From contig OZ037925.1 in assembly GCA_964035575.1 (NCBI GenBank), positions 248,001 to 312,000 of the forward strand: a DNA stretch of 64,000 bases, given 5' to 3'. A program made the position numbers and the translations under genes. The notes beneath the pieces are model-generated. The model had not been told where the DNA came from. It saw only the letters and a program-made list of their open reading frames with translations, and made no database searches. Positions 10,576 to 21,062 of the stretch are shown here, piece after piece (within the stretch, counting starts at the first letter, position 1; the number at the start of each line of letters is the position of its first letter). The stretch is from Rhynchopus sp. YZ270_cl-10 (lineage: Eukaryota; Euglenozoa; Diplonemea; Diplonemida; Diplonemidae).

Positions 10576-11387
10576 TTAAATAGGAGTCAGGGGCAGTGTA
10601 TCGATGGGGGTTATTTGCGAGGTACTACGTAGCACAAAATACTAATATTTTTTTCTCCAACAATAACAACAATAAAAGGCCACAATTTAATTTGGCGGGA
10701 AACCACCATTTAAACTGTGCCATACGGGGGAGCGGGGGATTTTGCTGCGTGGTGAGAACAAACCCGTTTTTTTTGAACGAAACCGTATAACCTTGGAAAA
10801 AGGGAAAATCAGAGGGGGGTGGATGAAGATGGATGACACGGTCACACACAGGAAACAAGGATGGTGGCGATGGCCTCTGCTCTCTGGCTGTCTACACGGG
10901 TGCGTGCACCACGTGGAAGGGCAGCTTTGAGCAGATAGAGGGGGAAAAAAAAGGTGGAATGAATGTGCCTCAGAAGAGCTTAGAAAACACAAACCCGTGA
11001 ATGAGGAAGGGCATAAGATGGCAGTGTGTTGACATAACGACACCACTTGCCATGCCCCTGCCTGCCCTCACAACAATAAAACACAACACATGGGTTCTGA
11101 CGACATTCCCGTAATCGTTGGGAGGGGTTTTCTGTTTGTTTGCGCGATTATTTGGTTGACACTGGCAAAAAAACATAAATATCTGAGAAGAATAAGAACC
11201 TGACTTCAGGATGTGACAATTGCAGACACGCAACCTTCCGTCGATTCTATTTCCTCTTGTCAATGTGTGGAAAAGTAAATTTTTCCTGGAATTACCTGGA
11301 ATCTGAACCCATGCTAGAAACAAAGGAGTTTGTAAAATGAGCCGAAGAAGCGCTTAGTGCACCTTCGGAACAAAAAAAATTTTTTTG

Positions 11388-11483
11388 TAGTTGTTGATGC
11401 AGGCACCCCTCCTGTGACTGACCCACGATGCCAGCCATCCGGATGAAAGCACAAAAAGTACCCTGCGGCCTACAACAGTAGAT
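11388..11483 (+). repeat. Dispersed repeat family R1
   Basis: Shares GCCAGCCATCCGGATGAAAG and CCCTGCGGCC with the copies at 24920 and 27915. Confidence 0.7.
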
Positions 11484-11524
11484 AAAAAAAACATGGACCG
11501 TTGTCAATTTATCACAAAAAAAAA

Positions 11525-11665
11525 TGTACTGCTATCGGGAGAGAAAAAAACGGGGTGTGCTGTGGATATGGGGACTGGATATGGGGACCCACGCTCCTAG
11601 AACTCCACCCCTGTAGAAATAATCTGCAACACGCCCAGCACCCTGCTGTTCTGCAGGGATGCGAA
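11525..11665 (+). repeat. Dispersed repeat family R10, copy 2
   Basis: Second copy of the 6285 repeat, with a small internal duplication of ATATGGGGAC and a longer tail. Confidence 0.6.
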
Positions 11666-11777
11666 TCAATGCGATACAATGTGTCCCCCTTCAAAGAGAG
11701 TTAGTTTCAATGCTTCATATACTTTCTGTTCCACTGAATAGAAAGTATAATGGGGTGCACTAAATGTACCCTATAGC

Positions 11778-11902
11778 TGGGTGATCTATGATCGTCTCCG
11801 TGAGACACGTAACAGGCTGCGAGAGTCTGTGAGAGCCTGTGAGAGCTTGCGGGAGCTTACTGAGAGCTAGTGAAAAAATCCCTCCCGTTCATAGATCACC
11901 CA
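11778..11902. mobile_element. Small inverted-repeat element, 125 bp
   Basis: Ends are TGGGTGATCTATGA and its inverse TCATAGATCACCCA. The interior holds a degenerate tandem of TGAGAGCNTG. No clear target duplication was found. It is too short to encode protein and resembles a foldback MITE. Confidence 0.55.
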
Positions 11903-12846
11903 AAAGTTTCATAAAAAAAAAAAAAAAATACAAATACAAATAGACCCAGAACAGACGGAACAGAGTGGGGAGGAATATGGTGGTGGTGCAAATACGTGAC
12001 TACCCCCTCCACGTATCGCGTATATTACGTACTTTACGTTTCGCATATTATACGTTAAAATGCGTATAATACGATCAAAAAAAACCCCCCCGCCACGTAT
12101 CACGTATAATACGTATTTGCCATGCCAGGTGGTGGTGGTGGTGGTGGTGGTGGTGGGGTGAACGACATACACCCTCGCGTGCTTAGTCACCTTCTGACAA
12201 AAAATAATACGTAGGATCAGATGAAGGTGCTTCACAAAGAGAGTGCGGGCCTGTCGGGAAAAGGCTGCTGAAAAAAAGACAACACAACACAAACACAACA
12301 CGCTGTCCATGGGTAGCACACATCTTTCACAAAAAAAAAAAAAAATAATCAGGCAGCAACAGAAGTTTTACGTAACACGAATGAGATATGCTCAATGGTT
12401 GCAATGCATGCCCCCAAGAGGCGAAGCTAAGCAGGAAACACGCAAATAAACAAAACACCAAAGACACAATTTTTGGCAGCTGATCTTTGCAACATTGCCC
12501 CTAGGAAAGATGTGTGGGTGTTCTTTGTCTTCATTTTCTTTGTTCGTTTTGGAAACAGCCAAGATAAATACCAAATCTGGCGTAAATAATATTTTTGAAA
12601 AAAATGAATTTAAGGGGGGAAAGGGGGGAAAGGGGGAGAGGGGAAACTTGAGAGATGAACGTGCTTCTCGTTCTCAGATCTAAATAAACACTCTGGTCTA
12701 CGACTATATCAGTCACACATAGGCTACGGGCAAGTGGGGTGATGTTTGAACCTGCGGACTCGTCTTCATGGTGTGCTAGAACAGAAGCAATGAGGTGGCA
12801 GATGCGCTGCCTTAGTGTTGTAAGAGGGATGCGTCCTCGTGCACAT

Positions 12847-15800
12847 TTACAATACGGGCTCAAGGAACGTGGCTGTGTTCTTTCTGCTAGAGGTGTTGCG
12901 CATGTAGGGCTCCTGAAGAAGCGCCTGTGCAGACGGGCGGTCGCTTGCCTTGATGACAAAGCACCGTCGTGTGAAGGCCGCAAGGTCGTCGGGTGCGTTG
13001 CCCGGGATGGGCGGGCCGGTCTTGCTGTTGAGGATGAGGGTCAGCACCTCGTGCTCGCCGTCGCGCGACTCTGCCCACGGTGTGCACCCCAGCATCTCAA
13101 TCATGGTGCACCCCAGCGACCAGATGTCGCAGCGTGTCCCGTACTCACCCCTCTCCGTGTGTTTCCGCTTCAGCACCTCGGGCGCCATCCAGAACGGCGT
13201 CCCTGCGTATGTGTTCGCACCAAACGCAGCAAAGCTCTGCCCCCCGTCGTCGTCAAACAGCTTGCTGCTCCCAAAGTCTGACAGCTTCACAGACGCGTCC
13301 ACCGACAGCAGCAGGTTATCTGCCTTCACGTCGCGGTGTGAAATCGGTGCACGCCCTTCATTCGCCGAGTGCAGGTATTCCAGTGCCAGAAGCACCTGCT
13401 TCGCGTAGAGGCGCACTGTCGACGGCTCAAGGCCCCCCTTCCGTGCACGCACCAGCCCACGCACAGAACCCCCAGACATGTACTCCATGAAGATCTCCAG
13501 ACGCGATGCGTCCCGCCACGTGTGTCCCATGTACTGCACAATGTGTTCGTGGTGCAGTGTCCGCATTAGCTTGAACTCCTGCTCCACACGCATGCGTGCT
13601 TTCGACGAGTGTGACGCGTCCAGCTGGATCTCCTTCACAGCCACATGCCGCCCTGCCACAGACGCAAGGTACACAACACCAAACGACCCACGCCCCAACG
13701 CAGGCCGCATCCGCGTGCGTGCCTGCATCTGTGCAGGCGTCAGCCAGCGCGAACACCCAAGCAACCCACCACTCGCCTCCTCCACCTTCACGTTCGCAGT
13801 TGTCCACAGCGTGATGAAGTTGTGCTGCAGCAGTTCAGCTGCCGTGGGGCGGTCGTCTGCCTCCTTCGCCAGACACTTCCACACAAAGTCCTCAGCCGCC
13901 TTCGACAGGCCCTCCGCCACGTTCTTGGGTGGGTACGCTTCTGTCTTCGCCATCTTCATCCACTGGTTTGTGTGCATCTGTCCGGGAGGCACACCTCTGT
14001 TCAGCACCTCCGACACAGTGCAGCCGAGGCTGTAGATGTCTGCTGGTGTGCCTGCACGGATGTCTTCCCCGTTCGCCACCTCGGGTGCAAGCCAGTTCGG
14101 ACTTCCCACCTGTGTGCGCCACTTGGTTGATATGAGGGGTGTACTGGGTCTGCTTGTGGGACTGCCTAGTGGGCTGCTGCACGGGCTGGCCTCAGCGTCT
14201 TCAACGTGCTCTTTGTTGCTGAGGCGCTTGATACAGCCGAAGTCGCACAACTTGGCAAGGCCCTCTGTGGTGAGGAGGATGTTGTCGCCCTTAATGTCAC
14301 GGTGCACAACACCGTTGTTGTGCAGGAAGTACAGCCCCTGCAGCACCTGGTGGATGTAGAAGGCCGCCTTCGCCTCCTGCAGCGCGTGCTCCATCCCGCG
14401 CACCATCTCCCCGAGCGAGCCCCCAGACACATACTCCATCAACACACAGAGGCGGAGGCGGTGTGGGTCGTACACAACGTCCAGCACCTCCATCAGATGC
14501 GGGTGCCGCATGCGCTCTAGCATCCGCAGCGTTGCCTTGGCTGTGTCTGCTGTCTGCCTGTCAGCATCCAGCTGCTCCTTCATCGCCACCTGCACGCCAG
14601 TTGCCTCCACGAACCCATCATACACAACACCAAAGGCACCACGCCCAATCGCCTTGCCTCGCGTCCATGTTTTGTAGGTGCTGTCTTGGGGACCTTCCAC
14701 GCCTGGGCCGGAGGGGAGTGCGCCGCTTACTGTCGAGCCTTCTGTTTCCACGCTGTGCAGGAAGTCGCATGTTCCTAGCAGGGGTGAGGCTGTCCCTGTG
14801 GTGATGCTGTACAGTGCGTCGTGTGTGTGCTGTGACTTCTCGCTTCCCACAAGCGCGACCGCCATCTCCTCCGGGTCTAGGAGCGACGCCTCACCGTATG
14901 CTATGTTCTCGCGACGCTCCTTCCTGCGAAAGAAGAAACAGAACCCCACAAAGGCACACAGCGAGCACGTCCCCAGGCCCGCAGCGATGAACCCACCTGC
15001 ACCAGCCGTGTCCTCGCCTGTCGAGTCAGTCTGGTCCGTTGCGTTCCCATCAGGGGCGTCCGTCTCCGGATCAGCTGTCGTGTCCGATGACCTAGTTGCG
15101 GGGGTCTGTGTAGTGCCCTGCGGAGCTGTGGATGTGTCCACTGGCGGCTGTGTCGCTGGCGCTTCTGTCTGGGCCACCTTCGTTGCTCCTGTCCCCTCTG
15201 GTGCCGCTGTGGGTGTGGGTGTCAGCGCCACATTCGTCATTGGAACATCTGTCTTTGGTGGCTCTGATACGTGCGGCTGCGTCGTCGCCTGCATGACATC
15301 TGTGGCCTCAGGCACCTTGGTTGGGACCTGCGTTGTGGGTGGGTCTGTCAGTGGCGACGCTGTTTTCGGTACTGTCTGAGGCGTCTTGGTCACTGGAGTC
15401 TCCGTTGGCGGATACATCGGCACTGTTGTCTCAGGTGCTGCTGGTGCCACTGTAAGTGGCGGATTCGTCACCGGCGGGTCTGTAGCAGGTGGGCCTGTAG
15501 CAGGTGGGTCCGTGGCAGGTGGGTCTGTAGGCGGGTCTGTTGCTGGTGCGTCTGTAGCAGGTGGGTCTGTTGCCGGTGGGTCTGTAGGTGGATTCGTCGC
15601 CGGCGGGTTTGTCTCCGGCGCCTCAGTCGTTGGCACATCCGTTTCCGGTACTGCTGTATCATACGGGAGGATCGGCCGGTCTGGAGTGATCCCACCCAGA
15701 CAACAGAGGTCCTGCTGCGACCTGCACATTGCTGCCGACGCACCGCAGGGTATCGTTCTGTCCAGCCACCTGCCCAGGGGGCAGCCAACAGACGCGCACG

Positions 15801-17109
15801 TTGCCGACTTCCCTGCCATGCAAGAAAGATACGAGCTTGGAAAGCTCTTTGAACCTATGTACTGCGGGGTTGCCATCGGTGCTGTGGTGAAGTAGACAAG
15901 AAACCCACCCTCCACAGGGTGCGCTCGGTCCACAGAGTCCACCATACCCACCAGAGTCGACGACCACACGGCGAAGGTGTTGTTCTGCCACAGAATGCCA
16001 AAATGCTCCCCCGACCCGTACACGGTGTACAATGCTGTGGGGACAAAGAGAGCCTGGGCATACGGAATGTTCCCGCACGACGCAGCACCCCAGACAGACA
16101 CGCCGCCGTCTCTGTGCACTGCTGCGAAGCAACCGTTATTTGGGATAACATACTCAATGTTGCGACGCGCGTTTGCGTCGAACGACGCAACGTTCCACAA
16201 AACGGCCTCACGGTTGGTCTTAATGAGAACACCCCCAACCGCATTGTGATAGAGCACTGCACCACCAGAATCTACATCTATGTCCAACGGACCAGTGGGC
16301 ATATGATCTGCATCTTTAGTTGTGGACCCCCAGGCACGGACATAGTAGTCAGGACCATTCTTGGTCAGCGCGTAGAAACTCCCGCCGTTCTCCTCTGCTG
16401 TCAACAAGAGAACCTGCTCCCCAGGGAGAAGCACCGGTGCAGGGAAGGCTGGGCAATACACATCGCCTGTTGCGAGGACTGCGGCGTAGCTGAGGCCGTT
16501 GGATACGAGATGGGTGATCGAATCGCCATTAGACAGCCCACAGAACATATCAAGCTTCGTGGCGTCGAAACAGAGCATTTCGTTGTGCGAATTCACCAAC
16601 ACCACCCCGGTGTCGTACCCCAGCTGGATCGCCCCGACCGTTTCCGACAGAATCCCATAGCTCTGGATTTCCCTGTAGGCTTTCTTATATTCAGTCACCG
16701 CAGTCTCATCAACAGTATCGTATTTGAACCCTGTGGAGTCCACCCACGCTACCCCATAGTCGCCAGTACTCAAGCTGGTTGGGGCGTCGCCCAGCAAACC
16801 CCCTTTAACGGCGGTGGTAGAGAAGTTCAGGTTGAACAGATCGGTCTCCGTTGACAAAAACAGCGACGAAGACAGTGCTGAGTACGCAGCAAAATCCACC
16901 CCCGCCGCTATTGGCGTGGTTCCATATTCCGCATCAGCCCCCGGCGATGATGTCGGTGTGTACACCATGAGGCTCCCATCAGTGCACTTCTCCCAACAAT
17001 GCTGCTTCACCCCACCCAACGCTCCAGCACAACCCTCCACAGCAACCGTCAACGAGCACTGTGGACACACAATCGACCCGGCTGCGCCAATCAAAAGAAA
17101 TATCAGCAT
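12847..17109 (-). CDS. Receptor 2: WG-type ectodomain, TM, tandem Ser/Thr kinases
   Basis: Single-exon gene, 1420 residues, with the same plan as receptor 1. It has a signal peptide (MLIFLLIGAAGSIVC), a Cys-containing ectodomain (about 19-470) with weaker WG strands such as VSVWGAASCG and VRAWGS, and a Thr/Pro stalk (about 477-690) rich in TDPPATDPP. The membrane segment is about 703-727. Kinase 1 (about 811-1099) and kinase 2 (about 1136-1401) both keep their glycine loops, VA(M/V)K lysines, HRD, DFG and APE. From LGTCDFLHSV to the end of kinase 2 it is almost identical to receptor 1, apart from one loop; the ectodomain and the last 15 residues differ. Probably a membrane receptor kinase with a different extracellular specificity. 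Ligand unknown. Confidence 0.93.
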   Translation of the reverse strand: MLIFLLIGAAGSIVCPQCSLTVAVEGCAGALGGVKQHCWEKCTDGSLMVYTPTSSPGADAEYGTTPIAAGVDFAAYSALSSSLFLSTETDLFNLNFSTTAVKGGLLGDAPTSLSTGDYGVAWVDSTGFKYDTVDETAVTEYKKAYREIQSYGILSETVGAIQLGYDTGVVLVNSHNEMLCFDATKLDMFCGLSNGDSITHLVSNGLSYAAVLATGDVYCPAFPAPVLLPGEQVLLLTAEENGGSFYALTKNGPDYYVRAWGSTTKDADHMPTGPLDIDVDSGGAVLYHNAVGGVLIKTNREAVLWNVASFDANARRNIEYVIPNNGCFAAVHRDGGVSVWGAASCGNIPYAQALFVPTALYTVYGSGEHFGILWQNNTFAVWSSTLVGMVDSVDRAHPVEGGFLVYFTTAPMATPQYIGSKSFPSSYLSCMAGKSATCASVGCPLGRWLDRTIPCGASAAMCRSQQDLCCLGGITPDRPILPYDTAVPETDVPTTEAPETNPPATNPPTDPPATDPPATDAPATDPPTDPPATDPPATGPPATDPPVTNPPLTVAPAAPETTVPMYPPTETPVTKTPQTVPKTASPLTDPPTTQVPTKVPEATDVMQATTQPHVSEPPKTDVPMTNVALTPTPTAAPEGTGATKVAQTEAPATQPPVDTSTAPQGTTQTPATRSSDTTADPETDAPDGNATDQTDSTGEDTAGAGGFIAAGLGTCSLCAFVGFCFFFRRKERRENIAYGEASLLDPEEMAVALVGSEKSQHTHDALYSITTGTASPLLGTCDFLHSVETEGSTVSGALPSGPGVEGPQDSTYKTWTRGKAIGRGAFGVVYDGFVEATGVQVAMKEQLDADRQTADTAKATLRMLERMRHPHLMEVLDVVYDPHRLRLCVLMEYVSGGSLGEMVRGMEHALQEAKAAFYIHQVLQGLYFLHNNGVVHRDIKGDNILLTTEGLAKLCDFGCIKRLSNKEHVEDAEASPCSSPLGSPTSRPSTPLISTKWRTQVGSPNWLAPEVANGEDIRAGTPADIYSLGCTVSEVLNRGVPPGQMHTNQWMKMAKTEAYPPKNVAEGLSKAAEDFVWKCLAKEADDRPTAAELLQHNFITLWTTANVKVEEASGGLLGCSRWLTPAQMQARTRMRPALGRGSFGVVYLASVAGRHVAVKEIQLDASHSSKARMRVEQEFKLMRTLHHEHIVQYMGHTWRDASRLEIFMEYMSGGSVRGLVRARKGGLEPSTVRLYAKQVLLALEYLHSANEGRAPISHRDVKADNLLLSVDASVKLSDFGSSKLFDDDGGQSFAAFGANTYAGTPFWMAPEVLKRKHTERGEYGTRCDIWSLGCTMIEMLGCTPWAESRDGEHEVLTLILNSKTGPPIPGNAPDDLAAFTRRCFVIKASDRPSAQALLQEPYMRNTSSRKNTATFLEPVL
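14128..14214 (-). other. Variable insert in kinase-1 activation segment (receptor 2)
   Basis: An 87-base (29-codon) Ser/Pro-rich insert (SSPLGSPTSRPSTPL) between the DFG and APE motifs. It replaces the 132-base insert of receptor 1 in otherwise near-identical sequence. The Ser-Pro and Thr-Pro dipeptides could be phosphorylation sites; that is inference. Confidence 0.8.
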
Positions 17110-17700
17110 TTAAAAAATAATTTGATGAAATTATGGTGTAGAAGGGGGGAGTGAGAAAGGGGTATATATGGGGGTAGGGCTGGTGGTGGTAGCTGCACGC
17201 ACACACACGCCTTCTCCCCAAAGGATAGGACTGTGTTGCAGGGGGGTGGTTGTGTCGGGAGGTGGGCAAAAAAAAAGGGTGGTCCTTGTGGGATCTCCGG
17301 CTTTCATCCCTTTGAACAGAAGCGAGACCAAAGGATCGTCAATGCTTTCACACCGAGGATCGGTACTGAAGGAAAAATGTATCGAGCAAGCTTTTTACCC
17401 TTATGCTCTACGTGAGATTTCTGTTTCTCACTGAGCTTGCCTTAGGACACCTGCGTTAAGTGTGTAACAGATTGCGCCGCCCCAGCCAAACTCCCCACCT
17501 GACTGGTGTCCACCATCTCCCTCCAGGGGCTGCACTCAAAGATGGATTCCTCTTGCATCAGGTTTGCACCGTTAACCGAAAAATCGGTATCCTAAGAAAC
17601 TAAAAACCGCCAACAGAACCATATAGGTCAGATCAGATCACACCATATACCCCGATACAATATTTAACAACATAGCGAGCCGGTTTACCCCTTTTTTTTT

Positions 17701-17760
17701 TTGTTAAATTTGTTGGGAGTAGTGTGCCTTTGTGTTGCAAATCTCTTTGCGCATATCTCC
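17701..17760 (+). repeat. Dispersed repeat family R4, weak copy
   Basis: Shares AAATTTGTTGGGAGTAGTG and TGTTGCAAATCTC with the R4 copies at 19687 and 49635. Confidence 0.4.
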
Positions 17761-18556
17761 ACTTCCAAAAATTTTTTTTCTTCCCACCATGAACGACAAA
17801 CGGAGGGGGCCAGGGGGCCACGACACGGCACAAAGGAAGCAGCAGACAGAATAAAATGGGGAGAATTGGGAGGTTGCAGTTTTTGTTGTGTTTTGTGTTG
17901 AACGGTGCACGTATTATGCTACCCGGGCCAGGGGGACAAAAGAGGGGGAGAGGGAGAAGGGGGGCAACGAGGAGAGAGGACGTACGCATACGGGGGGGGT
18001 CAGTTCAGCTTTGTGGTGCAATACCACGAAGACACACATAATAAACAAAAAAAAAAAAAAAAAAATAAACTAAAATAGAAAGAGCTGTCCCCTTTTCTTC
18101 ACATCCTTGCTTTTTTATGTTGGTACTTTCTTTTGCCTTTTTTTTGTTTTTTTGCTTTTTTTTTGCTTTTGTTCCCTACCCACCCCACACCCCAACCACC
18201 CCATCCGCAACCGTTTTGTTTTTGTTTTTGGTTTTTTTTTTTTGAAGTTTTTGTTTTTTTTTTTTTTGCATTTCTCATTGAAACCACCCAGTTTTGTGTT
18301 GTATATTCTATGGTCTTCGTTCATCTCGGTATTTTCAAAAAAATAAAAAAAAATGGGCATGTCCGGAAGAGTGGGGAAGGGGTGTGTGTGTGTGTGTTTG
18401 ATAACGGGTTTAAAGTGGGTAACGCCTGAACGGAGTATGGCCCACTTGTGTGTGTGTGTGTGTGTGAAAGGCGCCGTTTTAGTTTTGTGAAGCAAGTAGA
18501 TTCATTTACTTTCAGTTCACAGAATTGAAAGTATTTGAAGCAAAATAAAATACAAT

Positions 18557-18919
18557 CACGTATGGCAAATGATAATTTATTATGAGATCTCATAATAAAT
18601 TATGAGATTATTATGCGCTATTATGCGCCCACATAATAATCGCATAATGCCAAAATAGGCATTAAAGCAGGGGGGAGAACAAAAAAAAAAAAAAATTTTT
18701 TTTTTCCCCCTGAAAAAATTTTTTTTGTTCCCCGACCCCGCCAATCGTGTGGTGTGCAACGACGTGACGCCACATAATTAGCACATAACACCACATAATT
18801 TGCTCATAATAGCGCATAATATCTCATAATAGCGCATAATAGCACATAATAGCGCATAATATCACCGGTATTATGAGATCTCATAATGGCGCATAAAAAA
18901 TTATCATTTGCCATACGTG
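18557..18919. mobile_element. Non-autonomous TIR element, 363 bp, 5-bp target duplication
   Basis: Terminal inverted repeats begin CACGTATGGCAAATGATAA, identical for at least 22 bases, and are flanked by ACAAT on both sides (18552-18556 and 18920-18924). Subterminal ends carry palindromic TTATGAGATCTCATAA. The interior is full of GCGCATAAT/ATTATGCGC in both orientations plus an A(n)T(n) hairpin bounded by G/C runs. No coding capacity. A 5-bp duplication with CAC ends recalls the Transib superfamily, but the AT-rich duplication is atypical, so the family is left open. Confidence 0.85.
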
Positions 18920-19686
18920 ACAATATAAAAAAAAAAAAAAACAAATGAAGGCAGGGGACATTAGTATGCCGGTGTGCCGGTGTGGCCACACCGGCTAAGC
19001 CGGTGTGGGATTTTGAGGAAAAAAAAAAAAAAAAAGAAAAAGGCGGATTTTTGAATTTTTTTCTGAATTTTATCTCCTCATACAAGGCTACAACCACATC
19101 TGTAGCGGTTTCTTATGTGCATGTGACCCCACCATAAAGACCAATCGGTCCGTTCAATCAAAAGAAATAGATGTTCGCAACTCTCATAAAAAAGTAGCGT
19201 ACCGTGCGCCTGCGGCGCAGCTAAAAATGACGAGCGGTAGCCCACAGCTCTACCCTATGCCATAGTCACAGCTACCTTTACCATAGTTTGGCTATAAAAG
19301 CGTGCGATTTTATGTCACAATTTTTGAAATGTTGCGTACCGTGGCTTCGCCAGAAAAGTTTTGATGTCATATGGTTAGACAAGGGCGCGGAGGGGAAAGA
19401 GTTGTGGAGGTCTCTGCCAAAAATGCGTGGGGAAAAAAAAATTGCCTCACACCGGCTTTTTTGGCTCACACCGGCTTTTTTTTCAAAATCTCAAACTACC
19501 AATGTCCCCTGAATGAAGGGGCGAAAAAAAAAAAAAAAAACTTCGCAAATCGTTTTGTATTTTTTGTCTTTTATTTTGGTATTGACCGATGAAAATTTTC
19601 CAAGGCTGGTTTCAACCGCTCCAATACAACTGCATCATGAATGTGTCTATCACCTTTAGTGAAAGGCTATAATTTTTTTTTTTTTT

Positions 19687-19760
19687 GATAAATTGTTGGT
19701 AAATTGTTGGAGTAGTGCAGTTGCCTCGGTTGTGTTGCCACAGTTGTGCAATCTCCACTG
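19687..19760 (+). repeat. Dispersed repeat family R4
   Basis: Consists of TAAATTGTTGG, GTAGTGCAGTTGCCTCGGTT, GTGTTGCC and GTGCAATCTCCACT. Copies lie at 49635 (same strand), and at 33890 and 60164 (opposite strand). Two of the copies sit inside introns. Confidence 0.7.
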
Positions 19761-20525
19761 TCTTTTTTTTTTTTTTTGTATTTTCTTTTACTCCTTACAA
19801 AGGCAGCATTCGCTTACTAGGAAGATCAATCAGAGCAGCCCTTAGACAGGCACGTGCCGAAGTGCACCCGCCAGAGGTGTGAACAGGGGAGGTACATAAC
19901 CGCGGCCCACCTTCCGTTGAAGAGTTGTAAAAAATTTGTCTAATTATAGACTACTAACACTAGATAGCAGCCACGGTTTTTCTTCACAGGATCCCTAAAA
20001 GAGATCAAATAGAAGGAGTACGCTTTTGCAGTATGGAAGAGTTGTAAAAAGAAAAGGGGGCAAAAATAGCGGCCAATTATCTCTGCTCGTTACCGACGCA
20101 GTGAGTGGGTAGCCAAGAGGGGGGAAAAAATCAAAAAAAAAAAAAATTTTTTTTTTTTGAAAGTGTTTTGAAGTCAAGGAATGGGTCCTTGAAGGGGGGT
20201 GGATACATAGGACGCTTTTTAGATCAACAAAAAGCGGGGGATAAACCCCGACCCAGAGCCCAGGATATCTTGAGAAATATGACAAAAAGGCCACGCTAGA
20301 AAAAAAAAAAAGAAAGTAAAAGACCGCCCTTCCACAGCCCATGTGGAAAATGCCACCACCTCATCCGGTTGCCTTCCATTCGAGAGTTGTAGAGGTTACA
20401 AAGTCAGTACTTATTTTAAAAAAAAAGGGGCGGGGGCAGTTAGGAAGATGAACTAAAACCTCTTGTCATCCTTTGAAAGATCCCCCAATAAAATGTAGTG
20501 GCGTGATATGACTAATTTTCATATA

Positions 20526-20712
20526 CCGTATTCGTAAAAATGTTCGACCATAAAAAAAAGGTCTAACTTCCAGAAAAATCCTGAAAAGGTCGAACATATT
20601 TACGGTCGAACATTAGTACGGTCTAATATTACTGTACTAATATTCTACTGTAAAAAAAAAGGTCGAACTTCCTGAAAAATCTTATTACGGTCAATAATTT
20701 TTACGAATACGG
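20526..20712. mobile_element. Tc1/mariner-type MITE, 187 bp
   Basis: Terminal inverted repeats CCGTATTCGTAAAAAT and ATTTTTACGAATACGG are flanked by TA dinucleotides at 20524-20525 and 20713-20714. Inner copies of GTTCGACC/GGTCGAAC repeat in both orientations. A TA target duplication with short TIRs and no coding content fits a mariner-derived MITE. Confidence 0.8.
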
Positions 20713-20810
20713 TACTTTTCCGTTCAAAGAGAAAGCACAAAAGGACGTTCAAAAAAAAATACATCACCTTTTTCCCTTTGTTTCGAAAGAACGAAGGAAA
20801 GGAGGAAAGT

Positions 20811-20860
20811 AGAGTTGAAATACAAAGCCCCTCTCGTGAACAGTGTACCTTGGTACATGC
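20811..20860 (+). repeat. Dispersed repeat family R2
   Basis: Core AGTTGAAATACAAAGCCC, CTCTCGTGAACAGTGTACC, TTGGTACA. Other copies are at 24069, 24231, 27799, 28047 and 60230. Confidence 0.7.
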
Positions 20861-21015
20861 TTTTTGTGCTTAATTTTTGACGCAAGTCGTCCTCAAGAAC
20901 TCAAGAAAGTGGCTTTTTTTTTATGTATTGTTTATGCAGTGAGAGTGTTGTATAAAACACAAAAGAAAGTCGCATCTTGGAAATAAATAATCTTAATCTT
21001 GGTAAAAAAGAGAAG

Positions 21016-21062
21016 TTGAAAGTGCAAACGTCTCACCGTTCATCAGCGGACACAGGCACTGA
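21016..21062 (+). repeat. Dispersed repeat family R3
   Basis: Contains TGAAAGTGCAAACGTCTCAC and CATCAGCGGACACAGGCACT. Related copies lie at 833, 7947, 27744 and 49060. Confidence 0.65.

Larger units (their letters stand above)
5799..12780. other. Gene-poor repeat field between the receptors
   Basis: About 7 kb with no convincing complete gene. It holds poly-A/T, G-runs near 5890-5930, and paired dispersed repeats: R11 at 6078 and 9967, R10 at 6285 and 11525, R1 at 7711, 7861, 10368 and 11388, R3 at 7947, R5 at 10527, and the R7 motif with GACCCCACCA between 9090 and 9710. It also has foldbacks at 8165-8306 and 11778-11902. A short minus-strand frame at 6361-6564 is listed separately. Confidence 0.6.
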
